DNA of 64,000 nucleotides from Epiperipatus broadwayi (taxonomy: Eukaryota > Onychophora > Udeonychophora > Euonychophora > Peripatidae): contig JAQFVV010000002.1 in the NCBI GenBank assembly GCA_028023455.1, positions 33,799,725 through 33,863,724 of the forward strand. Direction: 5' to 3'. The notes under the pieces were generated by a model. It made no database searches and was not told the DNA's origin. It saw nothing but the letters and a program-made list of their open reading frames with translations. The position numbers and the translations under genes were made by a program. Every line of letters starts with the position of its first letter. The stretch's first letter is position 1. Below are positions 36,748 to 48,500 of the stretch, piece after piece.

Positions 36748-36750
<3 letters not shown>
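36515..36750 (+). repeat. Family B unit, left half interrupted by an RTE
   Basis: The plus strand carries ATAATCTTTCTGTGGTGTAA, GCAAGATAGGTATTGGTTTC, CTTGTGGAGGGGTGAAATCA and TTTTATCATTGTTCAGTATG. In intact units the next bases are AGATAGCAAATTACTACAG. Here they are replaced by (AT)n and the 5' end of the RTE element, and the unit resumes at about 40072. The insertion therefore happened inside a pre-existing family B array. Confidence 0.75.

Positions 36751-36796
<46 letters not shown>
36751..36796. repeat. (AT)n microsatellite
   Basis: An uninterrupted run of AT dinucleotides of about 46 bp directly adjoining the 5' end of the full-length RTE copy. Other (AT)n tracts adjoin the 3' ends of RTE copies in this window (40058-40070, 45543-45570, 55330-55340). 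Confidence 0.9.
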
Positions 36797-36798
<2 letters not shown>

Positions 36799-36799
<1 letters not shown>

Positions 36800-39700
36800 T
36801 GCAGAAAGGAGTTTTCTATTAACTGAAAGGAGACCCTTTGATTCCTTTTGGAGGCCTTAAAGAAACCGAGCAGGGCAAATTCCTAATGACCATTCCATAA
36901 GTTCTTGTCACTGCAGCTGTCATTACTATGTGATTATTCATATAGTATACAAACATGGATGGGCTGCTCACCAACATGCATTAGCCAGTGTGATGAGTTT
37001 ATTGGCTTTTTACCTCTGAGTTTAAGATCAAGAAACACCATGGTCTTTCTTTTCAGTTGCCTGATAAGGCAGAATAAATGTTTGTGTAAATGATAAATAT
37101 TTTTCTAATACATATATACAATTATGACAGACAAAAATAAATCATGGCCCTTATTCCCAGAAGGCTGTAAAGTCACCAACCAAGGCAGCGGTTGGTGGAC
37201 AAAGATGGAGGGTGCTAAGAATCCCGATTGTAGACACAAGCTGCCATTTGATGATAAATTTTTATTTAGGTATTTACAACTGCAGATCACTTTCAAGTGA
37301 AGGAAGATTGCAAGAATTATAAAAAGAACTGTCTTATATTAAATGGGACATGTGAAGAAGAAAAGGTGAAGAGACAATTGATTTAAAAAGTGGACATATA
37401 CTCTATTATAAAGGCAGAAATATTGGAAATACAAGTGGAGTAGGATTCATTATAAATAAAAAGTGGGAGAGCAATATTGTGGAGATTGATGGTGTATCGG
37501 ACAGAGTGGCAAGATTAGTTATACAACTTAATAACAGATACCAAATGCAGATAATTCAGGTTTATGCCCCAACAAGTTCTCATAGTGATGAAGTAGTAGA
37601 AGATTTTTATATGGATGTACAAAAGGCTTTTGATCAGAGTAAACAACATTTTAAAATTGTTATGGGAGACTTTAATGCTAGAATCAGTAAACAAATGAAA
37701 GATGAAAGTGCTCTAGATAATTTTGGTTATGGTATTAAAAATGAGAGAGGACATAGACTAGTGGAGTTTGCTGAAAAAGAAAAACTTTATATTATGAATT
37801 CTTTTTTTGAGAAAAATGTTAAAAGGAAATGGACATGGAAGCATCCAAATGAAGGTACAGCAAAATTGGATATTTTGACCAACAGAAAATATATATTTCA
37901 AGATTGTAATGTTCTTAATAAATTTAATACAGGAAGTGATCATCGATTAGTAAGGTGTAAGTTACGTGTTAATGCAAAACTAGAGAGACAAAAATTATTA
38001 AGAAAAACAATTTTTACAGTTGATATTCCTAATCTTCAGAAACATTCTAATGAATTTAAATTAGAACTTACAAATCGGTTTCAAGTATTAATAGATTTTG
38101 AACATGATTAAGATTTGAATAAAATTAATATGAAAATAACTGATACACTTTTAAAAACTGCAACAAAAATAGCTGGTAGAAAAAAGCAGCAATTGACCAA
38201 TAAAATTTCTACAGAGACTAGAGAATTTATGAAGAAAAAAAGGAATATGAAGATATACAAAAATGATGCATTAAAAAGGATTGAATATCTCGAATTTTGT
38301 AAAATGGTACAGAAAAGAGTTGAAAATGATATAAGAAAATATAACTGTGAACTAGCAAGGAAAGCTGTAGAAGAGAATAAAAGTCTCAAGAGTGTTAAAA
38401 CCACATTTTGGTATTGGTAGGAAATTTATATCTGCAATAAGAAAAAAAAATGGAATTATTACTAAAAAGAGAAATGACATCATGAAATTGGTAGAAGACT
38501 TTTATCAAGAATTATATAGTAATAAAGAACAAGTACCTCCTATATCTATTACATCTTCTGAATTGGCCAGAATTTTAAATGAAGAAGTGAAACATGCAAT
38601 TAAATGTAGGAAGAAAGGAAAGGCTCCAGGTAATGATGGAATTATAATTGATATATTAAAAGAAGCAAGTGAAGAAATAGAAATTTTTTTAGCAAAGTTA
38701 TATACCAAATGTCTAAATGATAAAGATGTACCAGATGATTGGAAGAATACAGTAATAATATTAATATTTAAAAAAGGTGATAAAGAAAATATTAAAAATT
38801 ACAGACCTATCAGTCTTTTATCAGTTTTATACAAAATTTTTACCAAAATAATTACAACTTGTCTACAAAGAACATTGGATTTCCACCAACCAAGGGAACA
38901 AGCTGGATTTAAAAGTGGTTTTAATACAGTAAATCAAATTCAGGTATTAAGAGAAGTTATAGAAAGGACAAATGAATATGAGTTGCCATTATGTTTTGGA
39001 TTTGTAGATTATGAAAAGGCATTTGATTCTATAAATATTTCTTCAGTGATTAAAGCATTGGATCATCAAGGTATAGATCCAGGATATTGTCATATTTTAA
39101 AAAATATTTATAAAAATGAAACAGTAACAATTAGATTACATAATGATACTGGGAAAGTCAACATTGAGAAAGGTGTAAGACAAGGTGACTCCATATCTCC
39201 AAAACTTTTTACATAGTGTTACAAGAAGTATTTTGTGGACTAAAATGGGAAACTAAAGAAGTAAAAGTAAATGGAGATTATTTAAGTCATTTAGATTTTG
39301 CAGATGATATAGTTGTTTTTGCAAATAATGCTTCAGAGCTGTAGGAAATGTTGCAGGAGTTGTCAGATGAAATTAGGAATGTAGGACTAAAGACAAATGT
39401 TAAAAAGACTAAAGTAATGTTTAATCGATTTACTCAAAATATGAAAATAAAGATGATTATGATGAATTAGAAGAAGTTAACAGTTACAAATACCTTGATC
39501 AGATTATTAATACAGATGGAAACATAATGGATGAAATTAATCATAGAATTAAACTTGGTTGGAGTAATTTTGGTAGAAATAACTTGATACTAAAAGGAAA
39601 TATGTCTATGTGTTTGAAAAGGAAGGTTTTTAACAAATGTGTTTTACCAGTTCTTACTTATGTGGACACTTAATAGAAGAGCAATACAGAGACTCCAGAC

Positions 39701-40060
39701 CACTCAAAGAAGTATAGAGAGGTGCATGTTGGGAGTAATAAGAAGAGATCAAAAATGCAATGTATGGGTAAAAGAACAAACAGGTGTTACTGACCTCATT
39801 GATAAAACTAAAAGATTGAAATGGAGTTGGGATGGACATATTGCTAGAAGAGATGATAATAGATGGACAATTGAAATCTTAAATGGGATTCCAAGATATT
39901 GTAAAAGACCCAGAAAGAGACAACATGTGAGATGGATGGATGAAATAAGAAAGTGTGCAGGGGTGGTGTGGAGAAGAGAAGCTAAAGATCAGAGAAGATG
40001 AATTAAACTTTGAGAGACCTTCATCCTGTAGTGGATTGATAATGGTTGATGATGATGATA
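36799..40060 (+). mobile_element. RTE-type LINE, full-length copy (nested in family B)
   Basis: About 3.26 kb from CTGCAGAAAGG to GGTTGATGATGATGA. The same two ends delimit the minus-strand copy at 45573-48862, which fixes them independently. The size, the single long endonuclease-RT frame and the 3' end of short TGA repeats with no poly(A) are characteristic of the RTE clade. The 5' untranslated part (to about 37123) contains GGGCTGCTCACCAACATGCA, conserved in all copies that reach it. Flanks are (AT)n on the left and (TA)n on the right, then the resumed family B unit, so target duplications cannot be read with certainty. Confidence 0.88.
37124..40030 (+). pseudogene. RTE endonuclease-reverse transcriptase, inactivated
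   Basis: The original frame would start at ATG 37124 (MTDKNKSWPLFPEG). It is broken by stops near 37308 and 38109, a frameshift near 38390, breaks at 39214-39640 and a stop at 39999. Open piece 37479-38111 carries the AP-endonuclease blocks VYAPTS (28-33), GDFNAR (63-68) and SDHRLV (153-158). Piece 38392-39216 carries the RT blocks KAPGNDGI (77-84), YRPISLL (137-143), FVDYEKAFDS (204-213) and GVRQGDSISP (261-270). The catalytic FADD lies at 39297-39308 in the following broken part. Piece 39639-40001 is the basic C-terminus (IARRDDNRW, KRPRKR). All domains are present but the protein cannot be made. The C-terminal end is chosen by comparison with the minus copy. Confidence 0.88.
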
Positions 40061-40068
40061 TATATATA

Positions 40069-40620
40069 TAACAAACTACTACAGTTTAATTGATAAGTAT
40101 TAAACTTATTGTGCTCACAACTTTGACACAAATCAGTTTATGGAAGTATATTAAAAAAATATTTATTGTCCATTCATTAGACTAGAAATTATTCACTTAA
40201 TGAATAATATTTCTGTAATGTAATTTTCACTACATCACTCTCATGCAAGGTAGAGGTTGGTTTCTGTTTGCATTAAACATCTTGTAGAGGAGTTTAATAT
40301 GATAAACATATGATTAAAGACACAAGGAAAAGATATACGATTCTCAAAATCACTGTGGTGAACCAATACTCATCACAATTTCCTACACATACTTTTATCA
40401 TTGTTCAGCATATATAGATATCCAATTACTACAGTTTAATTGATATGTCAAACTTATTGCCCTCACAACTTTGGCACAAACTACTTACTGAAAGTATATT
40501 AATAATTTTTATTAATAAATTTTCATTAGTGATGCAATGAAGATTACATAATAGAAATATTATTCATTAAGTGGATAATCTCTATTCTAATAAATGACTA
40601 ATAAAAATTGTTAAGGTATT
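40069..40620 (+). repeat. Family B, resumed right half plus one unit
   Basis: Starting at CAAACTACTACAGTTTAAT, the array interrupted at 36750 resumes. A second unit follows with CCAATTACTACAGTTTAAT at about 40421. Equivalent CTACAG positions (40079 and 40429) give a period of about 350 bp. It includes CACAACTTTGACACAAATCA, TTCTGTAATGTAATTTTCAC and GAACCAATACTCATCAC. Confidence 0.75.
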
Positions 40621-40820
40621 CATGGGGTTAAGAATCTCTGTTGATAGAATTGAACCTTCATTTCCTCACACAGTTCATAAGGACATCTAAAACAGCAAGT
40701 ATATTCTTTTAATTTTTTCTTTTTTCGGTGCCAATTTGACATGTCCACTTCCGAATCTGATTTATAGTTTTTAGTGACATCCTTGAACCGTTTCTGAAAT
40801 TTGTAGAAAAATCCAACCAA
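40620..40820 (-). CDS. Unrecognised 66-codon frame, basic and Cys-containing
   Basis: A minus-strand frame in DNA of normal complexity between family B and the duplicated block. It has a basic run HRKKKKLKEY followed by CCFRCPYELCEEM. Two close Cys pairs recall a metal-binding site but no known spacing pattern fits. Open reading continues upstream of the first Met (QNLVGFF). It may be a remnant of a transposon protein or chance. Confidence 0.2.
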   Translation of the reverse strand: MVGFFYKFQKRFKDVTKNYKSDSEVDMSNWHRKKKKLKEYTCCFRCPYELCEEMKVQFYQQRFLTP

Positions 40821-40821
40821 A

Positions 40822-41605
40822 TTTTGATATTTTTTCTACTGCTCCAGTTGTCACTCAAGCTTTCTTTACTATTTGATCAAAACATTGCATTTTAAAACTG
40901 TTTTTAGACTGAATAAAAGTTTGTTTGTATATTTGTCATCAAATACTTTTTTGTGTGTGTAAGCATTTACTTGAAGCTTGAATACAGGATCAATGTACAA
41001 GTCTTTGGATATAATTTAATATACTTGGAAAATTAGATGTAATTGTAAAGGATTTGAATACAGAATTTCAAACACCCTTTAGTTATCAACCTTATCTTAT
41101 ACAACCAATACATATAACTACACACATGAGAAAAAGATATACACATTTCATGCTGATTCAGAACTCATCAGTGGTCCAGATCATTATTTCCCAAATATAT
41201 ATATTCCATCATCAGATTTTCAATGATATGGATAGCTGAAGAGTTAGAGGGTAAAGTAGATTGAATACTATCTATTAAAGTTTGAAGATAAGTGAGTATG
41301 ATTATATATATATATGCATGGGAGATAATGATCTGGACCAAGTGATGAGTGCTAGTTTGGGGTGAAATATGTATATTGGAGATCATTTATCTTTTTTTCA
41401 CATATATTTAATCATGCATTTTGGTTGTATAAGATAGAGTCAATAGCTGAAGGGTGCATAAAACTCTGTGTTCAAACCACCACAAGTCTTTGGAAAGTTT
41501 ATTGGCATCAATCAAAGCTTTATCAAAATGTCTTTTCCTATATGTTTTTACTCATCACATTTGGAATGAAGGAAAGTCAGTAAGCAATATCCATGGCATT
41601 AATCT
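40822..41605 (+). repeat. Duplicated block, copy 1 (with family A inverted pair)
   Basis: This ~780-bp block is nearly identical to 52938-53716. Shared words cover the whole span: TTCTACTGCTCCAGTTGT, ACTTGAAGCTTGAATACAGG, ATAGCTGAAGGGTGCATAAA and TTTATTGGCATCAATCAAAG. Inside it, about 41045-41475, is a family A inverted pair with GGATTTGAATACAG at the left and CTCTGTGTTCAAACC at the right. Copy 1 continues past GGCATTAATCTG into other sequence, whereas copy 2 switches there to the RTE. Small frames here (41054-41239, 41168-41386, 41362-41726) repeat in copy 2 or follow the repeat. Confidence 0.8.
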
Positions 41606-41609
41606 GAAG

Positions 41610-41970
41610 TTCTGTTTTCACAAAATTCACTTGGTAACTAGTGTGATTTATAATTTTTTTACTTGGCTAACAATTCTGCAACATTTTTTTTTGAATATTA
41701 TCAATACTTCCTGCCAAATTTTCTAGCACAATGATTATGGTTCGATCACTTCTTTCTCTTAGTAATCCTATATTGAGTCCAGCAAACAGAAAAGCATAGA
41801 CATTCTTTTTACCAAATAGACATCAAAAATCAGTGGGACAAGTCCAAGTATTACTAAATATTTTTTTACTCTCAAGAAAGTTCAAAAATAGTGAGAAAAA
41901 CATTGCTATTAGTAACAGTTTCAATCTTCCCTATTTTTATCCCAATTCTGTAACAAAAGGTCAACTGGAT
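41610..41970. other. Spacer between duplicated block and family C copy
   Basis: A moderately complex sequence without recognised repeats or coding signatures. It may be the normal continuation of the larger repeat represented by the duplicated block. Confidence 0.4.
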
Positions 41971-41986
41971 GTTTTTATTTTCAAAT

Positions 41987-42399
41987 GAACAGCATGTGAT
42001 GTGATGTGATGTATTTGGCTTCTCCTTAAACAAAGTCAAGAATATCTCAGCAGCTATGCCCAGATAAACCTGTTAGCTGCAAACTCTGTATACAGTAGTG
42101 CCACCCAGTGCAAACATTAGCAATCAATGTATGCAAGAAGATTTATGCATAAAATCCCTATCTAGTGCCTACTCATCCATTGTCCCCAGACTAGTGGTAT
42201 TCATTAATGAGGAGCCTTGGATCTTAGATTTTAGAATCTAATGCAACTCTTCAGGAGCGACCTTAATCTAGGCACAATGATCTCAGATCCAATGCTCCAT
42301 CCTTGCATCTATCGGGTGGCACTACTGAATGGAGAGTTTGTTACTGTTATTAACAACTTGGGTAAGCATAGGAAATAATGATCATGTGATGCTTTAGTG
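41987..42399 (+). mobile_element. Family C SINE-like element, longest copy
   Basis: The 413-bp element is flanked by a perfect 14-bp direct repeat TTTTATTTTCAAAT at 41973-41986 and 42400-42413. Its right end GATCATGTGATGCTTTAGTG agrees with the truncated copies at 61950-61970 and 63930-63948. Compared with the copy at 25226, it has about 80-100 extra bases at the left (GAACAGCATGTGATG, GATGTATTTGGCTTCTCC, TATCTCAGCAGCTATGCCC), so this is probably nearer full length. It shares AGTAGTGCCACCC, AAAATCCCTATCTAGTGCC and CATTAATGAGGAGCCTTGG. No coding capacity. Confidence 0.75.
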
Positions 42400-42510
42400 T
42401 TTTATTTTCAAATTGTTTTTTATAATTTATTATTTAAAAAATAATTTTAAGTTTACACTTATTTAATAATAACAGATATGTAAACTTCCCTTACACAAGA
42501 AGTAATATAT

Positions 42511-42680
42511 CTATATGGACTGACATACAGTTAAAAGTGAAGTTAAAAATTATAATACTAAGGTGGCTTAACGCTGTCAAGAAATTTCTATATTCTCATA
42601 ATTATAGCCACCTTAATATTATATTTTTCATTTTAGCTTCACTTTTAACTGCAGGTTAGTGCATATAGATATATAGATTT
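42511..42680. repeat. Short palindromic element
   Basis: The arms are CTATATGGACTGACATACAG, TTAAAAGTGAAG and CTAAGGTGGCT on the left and AGCCACCTTA, CTTCACTTTTAACTG and GGTTAGTGCATATAG on the right. The loop is about 40-50 bp. It resembles a MITE, but neither terminal motif nor target duplication identifies the class. The surrounding bases to 43345 are AT-rich with no other feature. Confidence 0.6.
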
Positions 42681-43348
42681 ATTTATGAATTTATTTTTTA
42701 TAAATTCTTTTATGAACTTTAAATTTGTAATCTAAATTATAGAAAAAAATATTAAATAGCACTCCTTTACTTTTTTGGCAAAAATTGTTTGTATTATAAT
42801 AATTAATTATTTGATTAAATTTTTGGTCTCAGTACCAATTATGAAAATACTTAATTTTTTTCAAAATAAGAGGACAAAACAGTTTCAATGCTGCACGTCT
42901 TTGTCAAAGCCAATAAATGCAAATTATCTATATGAACACGATATATTAGAACATACATGCATTTAATTTTATTAAAAACAACCCGTAATATTTACTACAC
43001 TATCCCTTTTTTGAACGCCATAAATATAAAAATGATTGCGCATAATCAAAATATTAAAATTTAATGGACTTTTATATTTTACTTGTTAACATCAATCCTA
43101 TATTCCATAATATCACTCACAATTACATAATTATTTAATTTTTCCTTTCCTTTTATTTTATTTATCATTAGGTTAATTTAAAAATCAATTTACCTTTTTA
43201 AATCTATTTTTAGATATAGTGAAAATAATTATTTGTTTTAAACAAACAATTTTATTAAAATAACATATTAATATAGCTAATATATATATAATATAAAATG
43301 TTTAAATATGAACAAAAATCTTAGATAATTTATTTTTATTTTCATATA

Positions 43349-44506
43349 TACCTGGGTCTCGTTTTACGCGATAGATAGGTTCCTCAGAAAACATGCGCAA
43401 ACGAAATCATGCAAAAATAGATGTAACTTACCTTGAAAAAGGGGGGGATACGGACTGTGATTTTTCAAAACTCATGTAAAAGCAAAACACCAACATAAAA
43501 TTTACTTTAAAATTCGCGCAAAAAAAAAAAAAAATAAGGAAATAAAATATAACTAATAAAAAATTTCAAATTTGAAAAAAATTGATACAAGACAAACTTT
43601 TTTTAACTATAATATTTTATTTTATTCAAAATAATATATTTTTATGCATAATTTACAGTATAGTAATTTACATTTTTTATACACGTTTTAATTATTATCG
43701 CCATTTGCTGATAAACAGTTTCGTTTGCAAACTGGTAAAAAATAGATTCTTCATAAGAGGAAATACAACTAGCGCCAAGTTCACTCTCATATTGTGTTAA
43801 TGGTTTTCTGTTGACAACGTAATTAGTAATTAATCTTTGAGATGATGATTTTATTAATTGTTTATGAACTTAGACTTATGATAATAAAAAGACATTTATT
43901 CACTACTGCTGGGAAAAATTTAATTAAAACTAACAACTAAAAATTAAATTCTTATTTTTTTCTTTAATTTTTTAATTTTCAATTCCGTTTAAAAATCAAA
44001 TTTCATTTTACATCACATTAATTTCAAGTTGCTGTAAGTAATTTTTAAATTGTTAATTACAATTAAAAATCAGATTTTAATTTTTAATTGTCAAATTTAA
44101 TTGTGCCCACTGCTATTACTCACCTTTTAAAAATAAACTTGCAGACACTAAATGATTAATAATTGATTACGTTCTTTTTTAAAAAGCAAAAACAGAATGT
44201 GATTTAAAATGCAAAATTAACACGCACAATGTTTGAACAAATTTACATTATAATCTTGTAAAATTTAATGTGTGTATACATAAAATGTGGAAATCATGAT
44301 TTTAATTTCATTATTGCATAAAATCTTACTATTATAAAGCACTGAAAATATTGAAATTATTAAGATGAAAGTCAAATTCCAATAATGTGCTATTACTTTC
44401 AATATGATGTAAGTGTGTGATATTTAGAGTTCGACTTCCAGTGAAACATGAATTGCGTAACTTCAAAATCGTGTTAAATATGTCCATGTAAAAAGAGACC
44501 CAGCTG
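43349..44506 (-). mobile_element. Family F TIR element, second copy (opposite orientation)
   Basis: Reverse-complement relative of 27461-28491. Shared stretches include GATAGATAGGTTCCTCAGAA, CAAAAATAGATGTAACTTAC, AAAAATTTCAAATTTGAAAA, AAATGATTAATAATTGATTA, GCACAATGTTTGAACAAATT and AAAGAGACCCAG. Its ends are (TA)CCTGGGTCTC and GAGACCCAGCTG with TA flanks. It lacks the hairpin terminus of the other copy. The plus frame 43582-43800 lies inside and is not a gene. Confidence 0.7.
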
Positions 44507-44509
44507 TAA

Positions 44510-44719
44510 TATTGCATTATTATTCTAAGCAATATACAACTATATATCAATAACAAATGTCAGAAATATAGAACAATAAATTATTTTTTTCAAAAAATAA
44601 AATGTGGTGTTTAAGATCTCACTTATGAGGAATACATTACTTTGTCAGACTGCCAAGTACATGTAATGCAATAAACCATAAACTACACTATATTTTGTTT
44701 CAAGACCCTATCACATTCA

Positions 44720-44753
<34 letters not shown>

Positions 44754-45539
44754 ACTCATGTTTGTTAATAAACAGTGATTCAAATGAAATACATATTGTT
44801 TATTGAACTGCAAATGTGCAGTAATTTTCAGTACACACCCATATATATAACAGGGTCTCTTTTTATATGTATAATAATACTATAAATCATGATTATAGTA
44901 TAAAAAAAATTTTAAAAATAATAATAATAGTTACTAATAATAACTGAGCAGACACATATATATTTTAGCGTGTGTGTGTTTACTTGTACATTCACTAAAG
45001 CAATAATAATAGAAACAAAAAACTAACTACTGTATTTTTATTATTAAAATAAAGTAAATAGCAAAATTTCTAACTTTCCTTGCTATTATTTTAAATATGT
45101 TCTAGGTGATAATTTTTTTTATAGAAACATAATAGTGATCTTGTTATCAAGAAATTAGGATTTCTCTAATTATTTTGGTGCTTTTAAAACAGTTTCAACT
45201 TTTAGTATTTTGTAAACATTTGTAAAAAAAAAATAGCATTGTGATCAGAAAATATTTTATTATGCAAAATATTTCACATCAAATTCAGAAAGGAAAGTAA
45301 ATCAAGAATAAAGTGTACCTACTTTCAACATAAACCAAATAAATTTTATTGATATGTATAATCATGTATGGCACCCAGAGAAGAAAAAATGGCTGCCAAA
45401 TATCACAAAGTTTATGGAATTTAATGCTTTTTTGATTGATCTATTTACATTTTTGTTTGTTTGTTTATATAGTCTGATGTGCTGTTTTTCTCTTCATAGT
45501 TCCTCTATAACTCATTACCTTGTGCACACACATACACAC

Positions 45540-45570
<31 letters not shown>
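44510..45570. other. AT-rich spacer with (AT)n tracts
   Basis: Contains an (AT)n tract at about 44721-44750 and another at 45543-45570 adjoining the RTE 3' end. GGGTCTCTTTTTAT at about 44852 resembles the terminus of family F and may be a solo end. No gene is seen; the plus frame beginning at 45354 runs into the antisense of the RTE. Confidence 0.45.
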
Positions 45571-45572
45571 TT

Positions 45573-48500
45573 CATCATCATCATCAACCATTATTAATCC
45601 ACTACAGGATGAAGGTCTCTCCAAGTTTAATCCATCTTCTCCGATCTTTAGCTTCTCTTCTCCACAACACCCCTGCACACTTTCTTATTTCATCCATCCA
45701 TCTCACATGTGGTCTCTTTCTGGGTCTTTTACAATCTCTTGGAATCCAGTTTAAAATTTCAATTGTCCATCTATTATCATCTCTTCTAGCAATATGTCCA
45801 GCCCAACTCCATTTCAATCTTTTAATTTTTTTCAATAAGGTCAATAACACCTGTTTGTTGTCTTACCCATACATTGTATTTTCGATCTCTTCTTGTTACT
45901 CCCAACATACATCTCTCCATACTCCTTTGAGTGGTCTGAAGTCTCTGTATTGCTCTTCTATTAAGTATCCAAGTCTCAGATCCATAAGTAAGAACTGGTA
46001 AAACACATTTGTTAAAAACCATCCTTTTTAAACACATAGGCATATTTCCTTTTAGTATCAAGTTATTTCTACCAAAAGCACTCCAACCAAGTTTAATTCT
46101 ATGATTAATTTCCTCCATTATGTTTCCATCTGTATTAATAATCTGAGCAAGGTATTTGTAACTGTTAACTTCTTCTAATTTTTCATAATCAACCTTTATT
46201 TTCATATTTTGAGCAAATCGATTAAACATTACTTTAGCCTTTTTAACATTTATCTTTAGTCCTATTTTTCTACTTTCATCTGCTAACTCCTGCAACATTT
46301 TCTGCAGCTCTAAAGCATTATTTGCAAAAACAACTACATCATCTGCAAAATCTAAATGACTTAAATACTCTCCATTTACTTTCACTCCTGTAGTTTCCCA
46401 TTTTAATCCACAAAATACTTCTTGCAGCACTGCTGTAAAAAGTTTTGGAGATATGGAGCCACCTTGTCTTACACCTTTCTCAATGTTGATTTTTCCAGTA
46501 TCATTATGTAATCTAATTGTTGCTGTTGCATTTTTATAAATATTCTTTAAAATATGACAATATCCTGAATCTATGCCTTGATGATCCAATGATTTAATCA
46601 CTGAAGAAATGTGTATAGAATCGAAAGCTTTTTCATAATCTACAAATCCAATAATAATGACAACTCAAATTCATTTGTCCTTTCTATGACGCCCCTCAAT
46701 ACCTGGATATGATCTAGTGTACTAAATCTACTTTTAAATCCAGGTTGTTCTCTTGCTTGGTGGAAATCCAAAGTTCTCTGTAGACGAGTTGTAATTATCT
46801 TGGTAAAAATTTTATATAAAACTGATAAAAGGCTGATAGGTTTGTAATTTCTAATATCTTCTTTATCACCTTTTTTAAATATTAATATTATTACTGCATT
46901 CTTCCAATCTTCCGGTACATCTTTATCATTTAGACATTTGGTATATAACTTTGCTAAATTGTTTCTATTTCTTCACCTGCTTCTTTTAATATATCAATTA
47001 TAATTCCATCATTTCCTGGAGCCTTTCCTTTCTTCATACATTTAATTGCATGTCTCATTTCTTCATTTAAAATTCTGGGCAAGTTGGAAGATGTAATAGA
47101 TATAGGAGGTATTTGTTCTTTATTACTATATAATTCTTGATAAAAATCTTCTACCAATTTCATGATGTCATCTCTCTTTTTAGTAATAATTTCATCTTTT
47201 TTTCTTATTGCAGATAGAAATTTCTTACCAATACCAAAATGTTGTTTAACATTCTTGAGACTTTTATTTTCTTCTACATCTTTCCTTGCTATTTCACAGT
47301 TATACTTTCTTATATCATTTTCAACTCTTTTCCGTACCATTTTACAAAATTCGAGATATTCAATTCTTTTTAATACATCATTTTTGTATATCTTCATATT
47401 TCTTCTTTTCTTCATAAATTCTCTAGTCTCAGTAGAAATTTTATTAGTCAATTGCTGCTTTTTTCTACCAGCTATCTTTGTTGCAGTTTTTAAAAGTGTA
47501 TCAGTTATTTTCATATTAATTTCATTCAAATCTGAATCATGTTCAAAATCTCCTAGCACTTGAAACCGATTTGTAAGTTCTAATTTAAATTCATTAGAAT
47601 GTTTCTGAAGATTAGGAATATCAACTGTAAATATTGTTTTTCTTAATAATTTTTGTCTCTCTAGTTTTATATTAACACGTAACTTACACCTTACTAATCG
47701 ATGATCACTTCCTGTGTTAAATTTATTAAGAACATTACAATCTTGAAATATGTATTTCCTGTTAGTCAAAATATAATCCAATTCTGCTGTACCTTCATCT
47801 GGATGCTTCCATGTCCATTTCCTTTTAACATTTTTCTCAAAAAATGAATTCATAATATAAAGTTTTTCTTTTTCTGCAAACTCCACAAGTCTATGTCCTC
47901 TCTCATTTCTATTACCATAACCAAAATTACCTACAGCAATTTAATCTTTCATTTGTCTACCAATTCTAGCATTAAAGTCTCCCATAACAATTTTAAAATG
48001 TTGTTTACTCTGATCAAAAGCCTTTTGTACATCCATATAAAAATCTTCTACTACTTCATCACTATGAGGACTTGTTGGGGCATAAACCTGAATTATCTGC
48101 ATTTGGTATCTGCTATTAAGTTGTATAACTAATCTTGCCACTCTATCCGATACATCATCAATCTCTACAATATTGTTCTTCCACTTTTTATTTATAATGA
48201 ATCCTACTCCACTTGTATTTCCAATATGTGTGCCTTTATAATAGAGTATATGTCCACTTTTTAAATCAATTGTTTCTTCACCTTTTCTTCTAACTTCACA
48301 AAGTCCAATAATGTCCCATTTAATATAAGACAGTTCTTCTAATTCTTGCAATCTTCCTTCACTTGAAAGTGATCTGCAGTTGTAAGTACCTAAATAAAAA
48401 GTCATCATCAAATGGCAGCCTGGGTCCGCAATCAGGGGATTCTTAGCACCCTCTGCCTTTGGCCACCAACCGCTGCCTTGGTTGGTGACTTTACAGCCTC

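Noticed and set aside
36751-36796. Regular repeat considered as CRISPR-like array
   Set aside because: It is a plain (AT)n microsatellite with no spacers; the DNA is eukaryotic.
36905-37296. Two opposing small frames upstream of the RTE coding region
   Set aside because: They lie in the RTE 5' untranslated region and are not conserved as proteins among copies.
45354-46001. 215-codon plus-strand open frame
   Set aside because: It is antisense to the RTE C-terminal coding region; only the minus strand shows family motifs.
47162-47563. 133-codon plus-strand open frame with hydrophobic character
   Set aside because: Antisense shadow of the RTE linker; the same shadow appears at 38108-38404 and 60625-60837.
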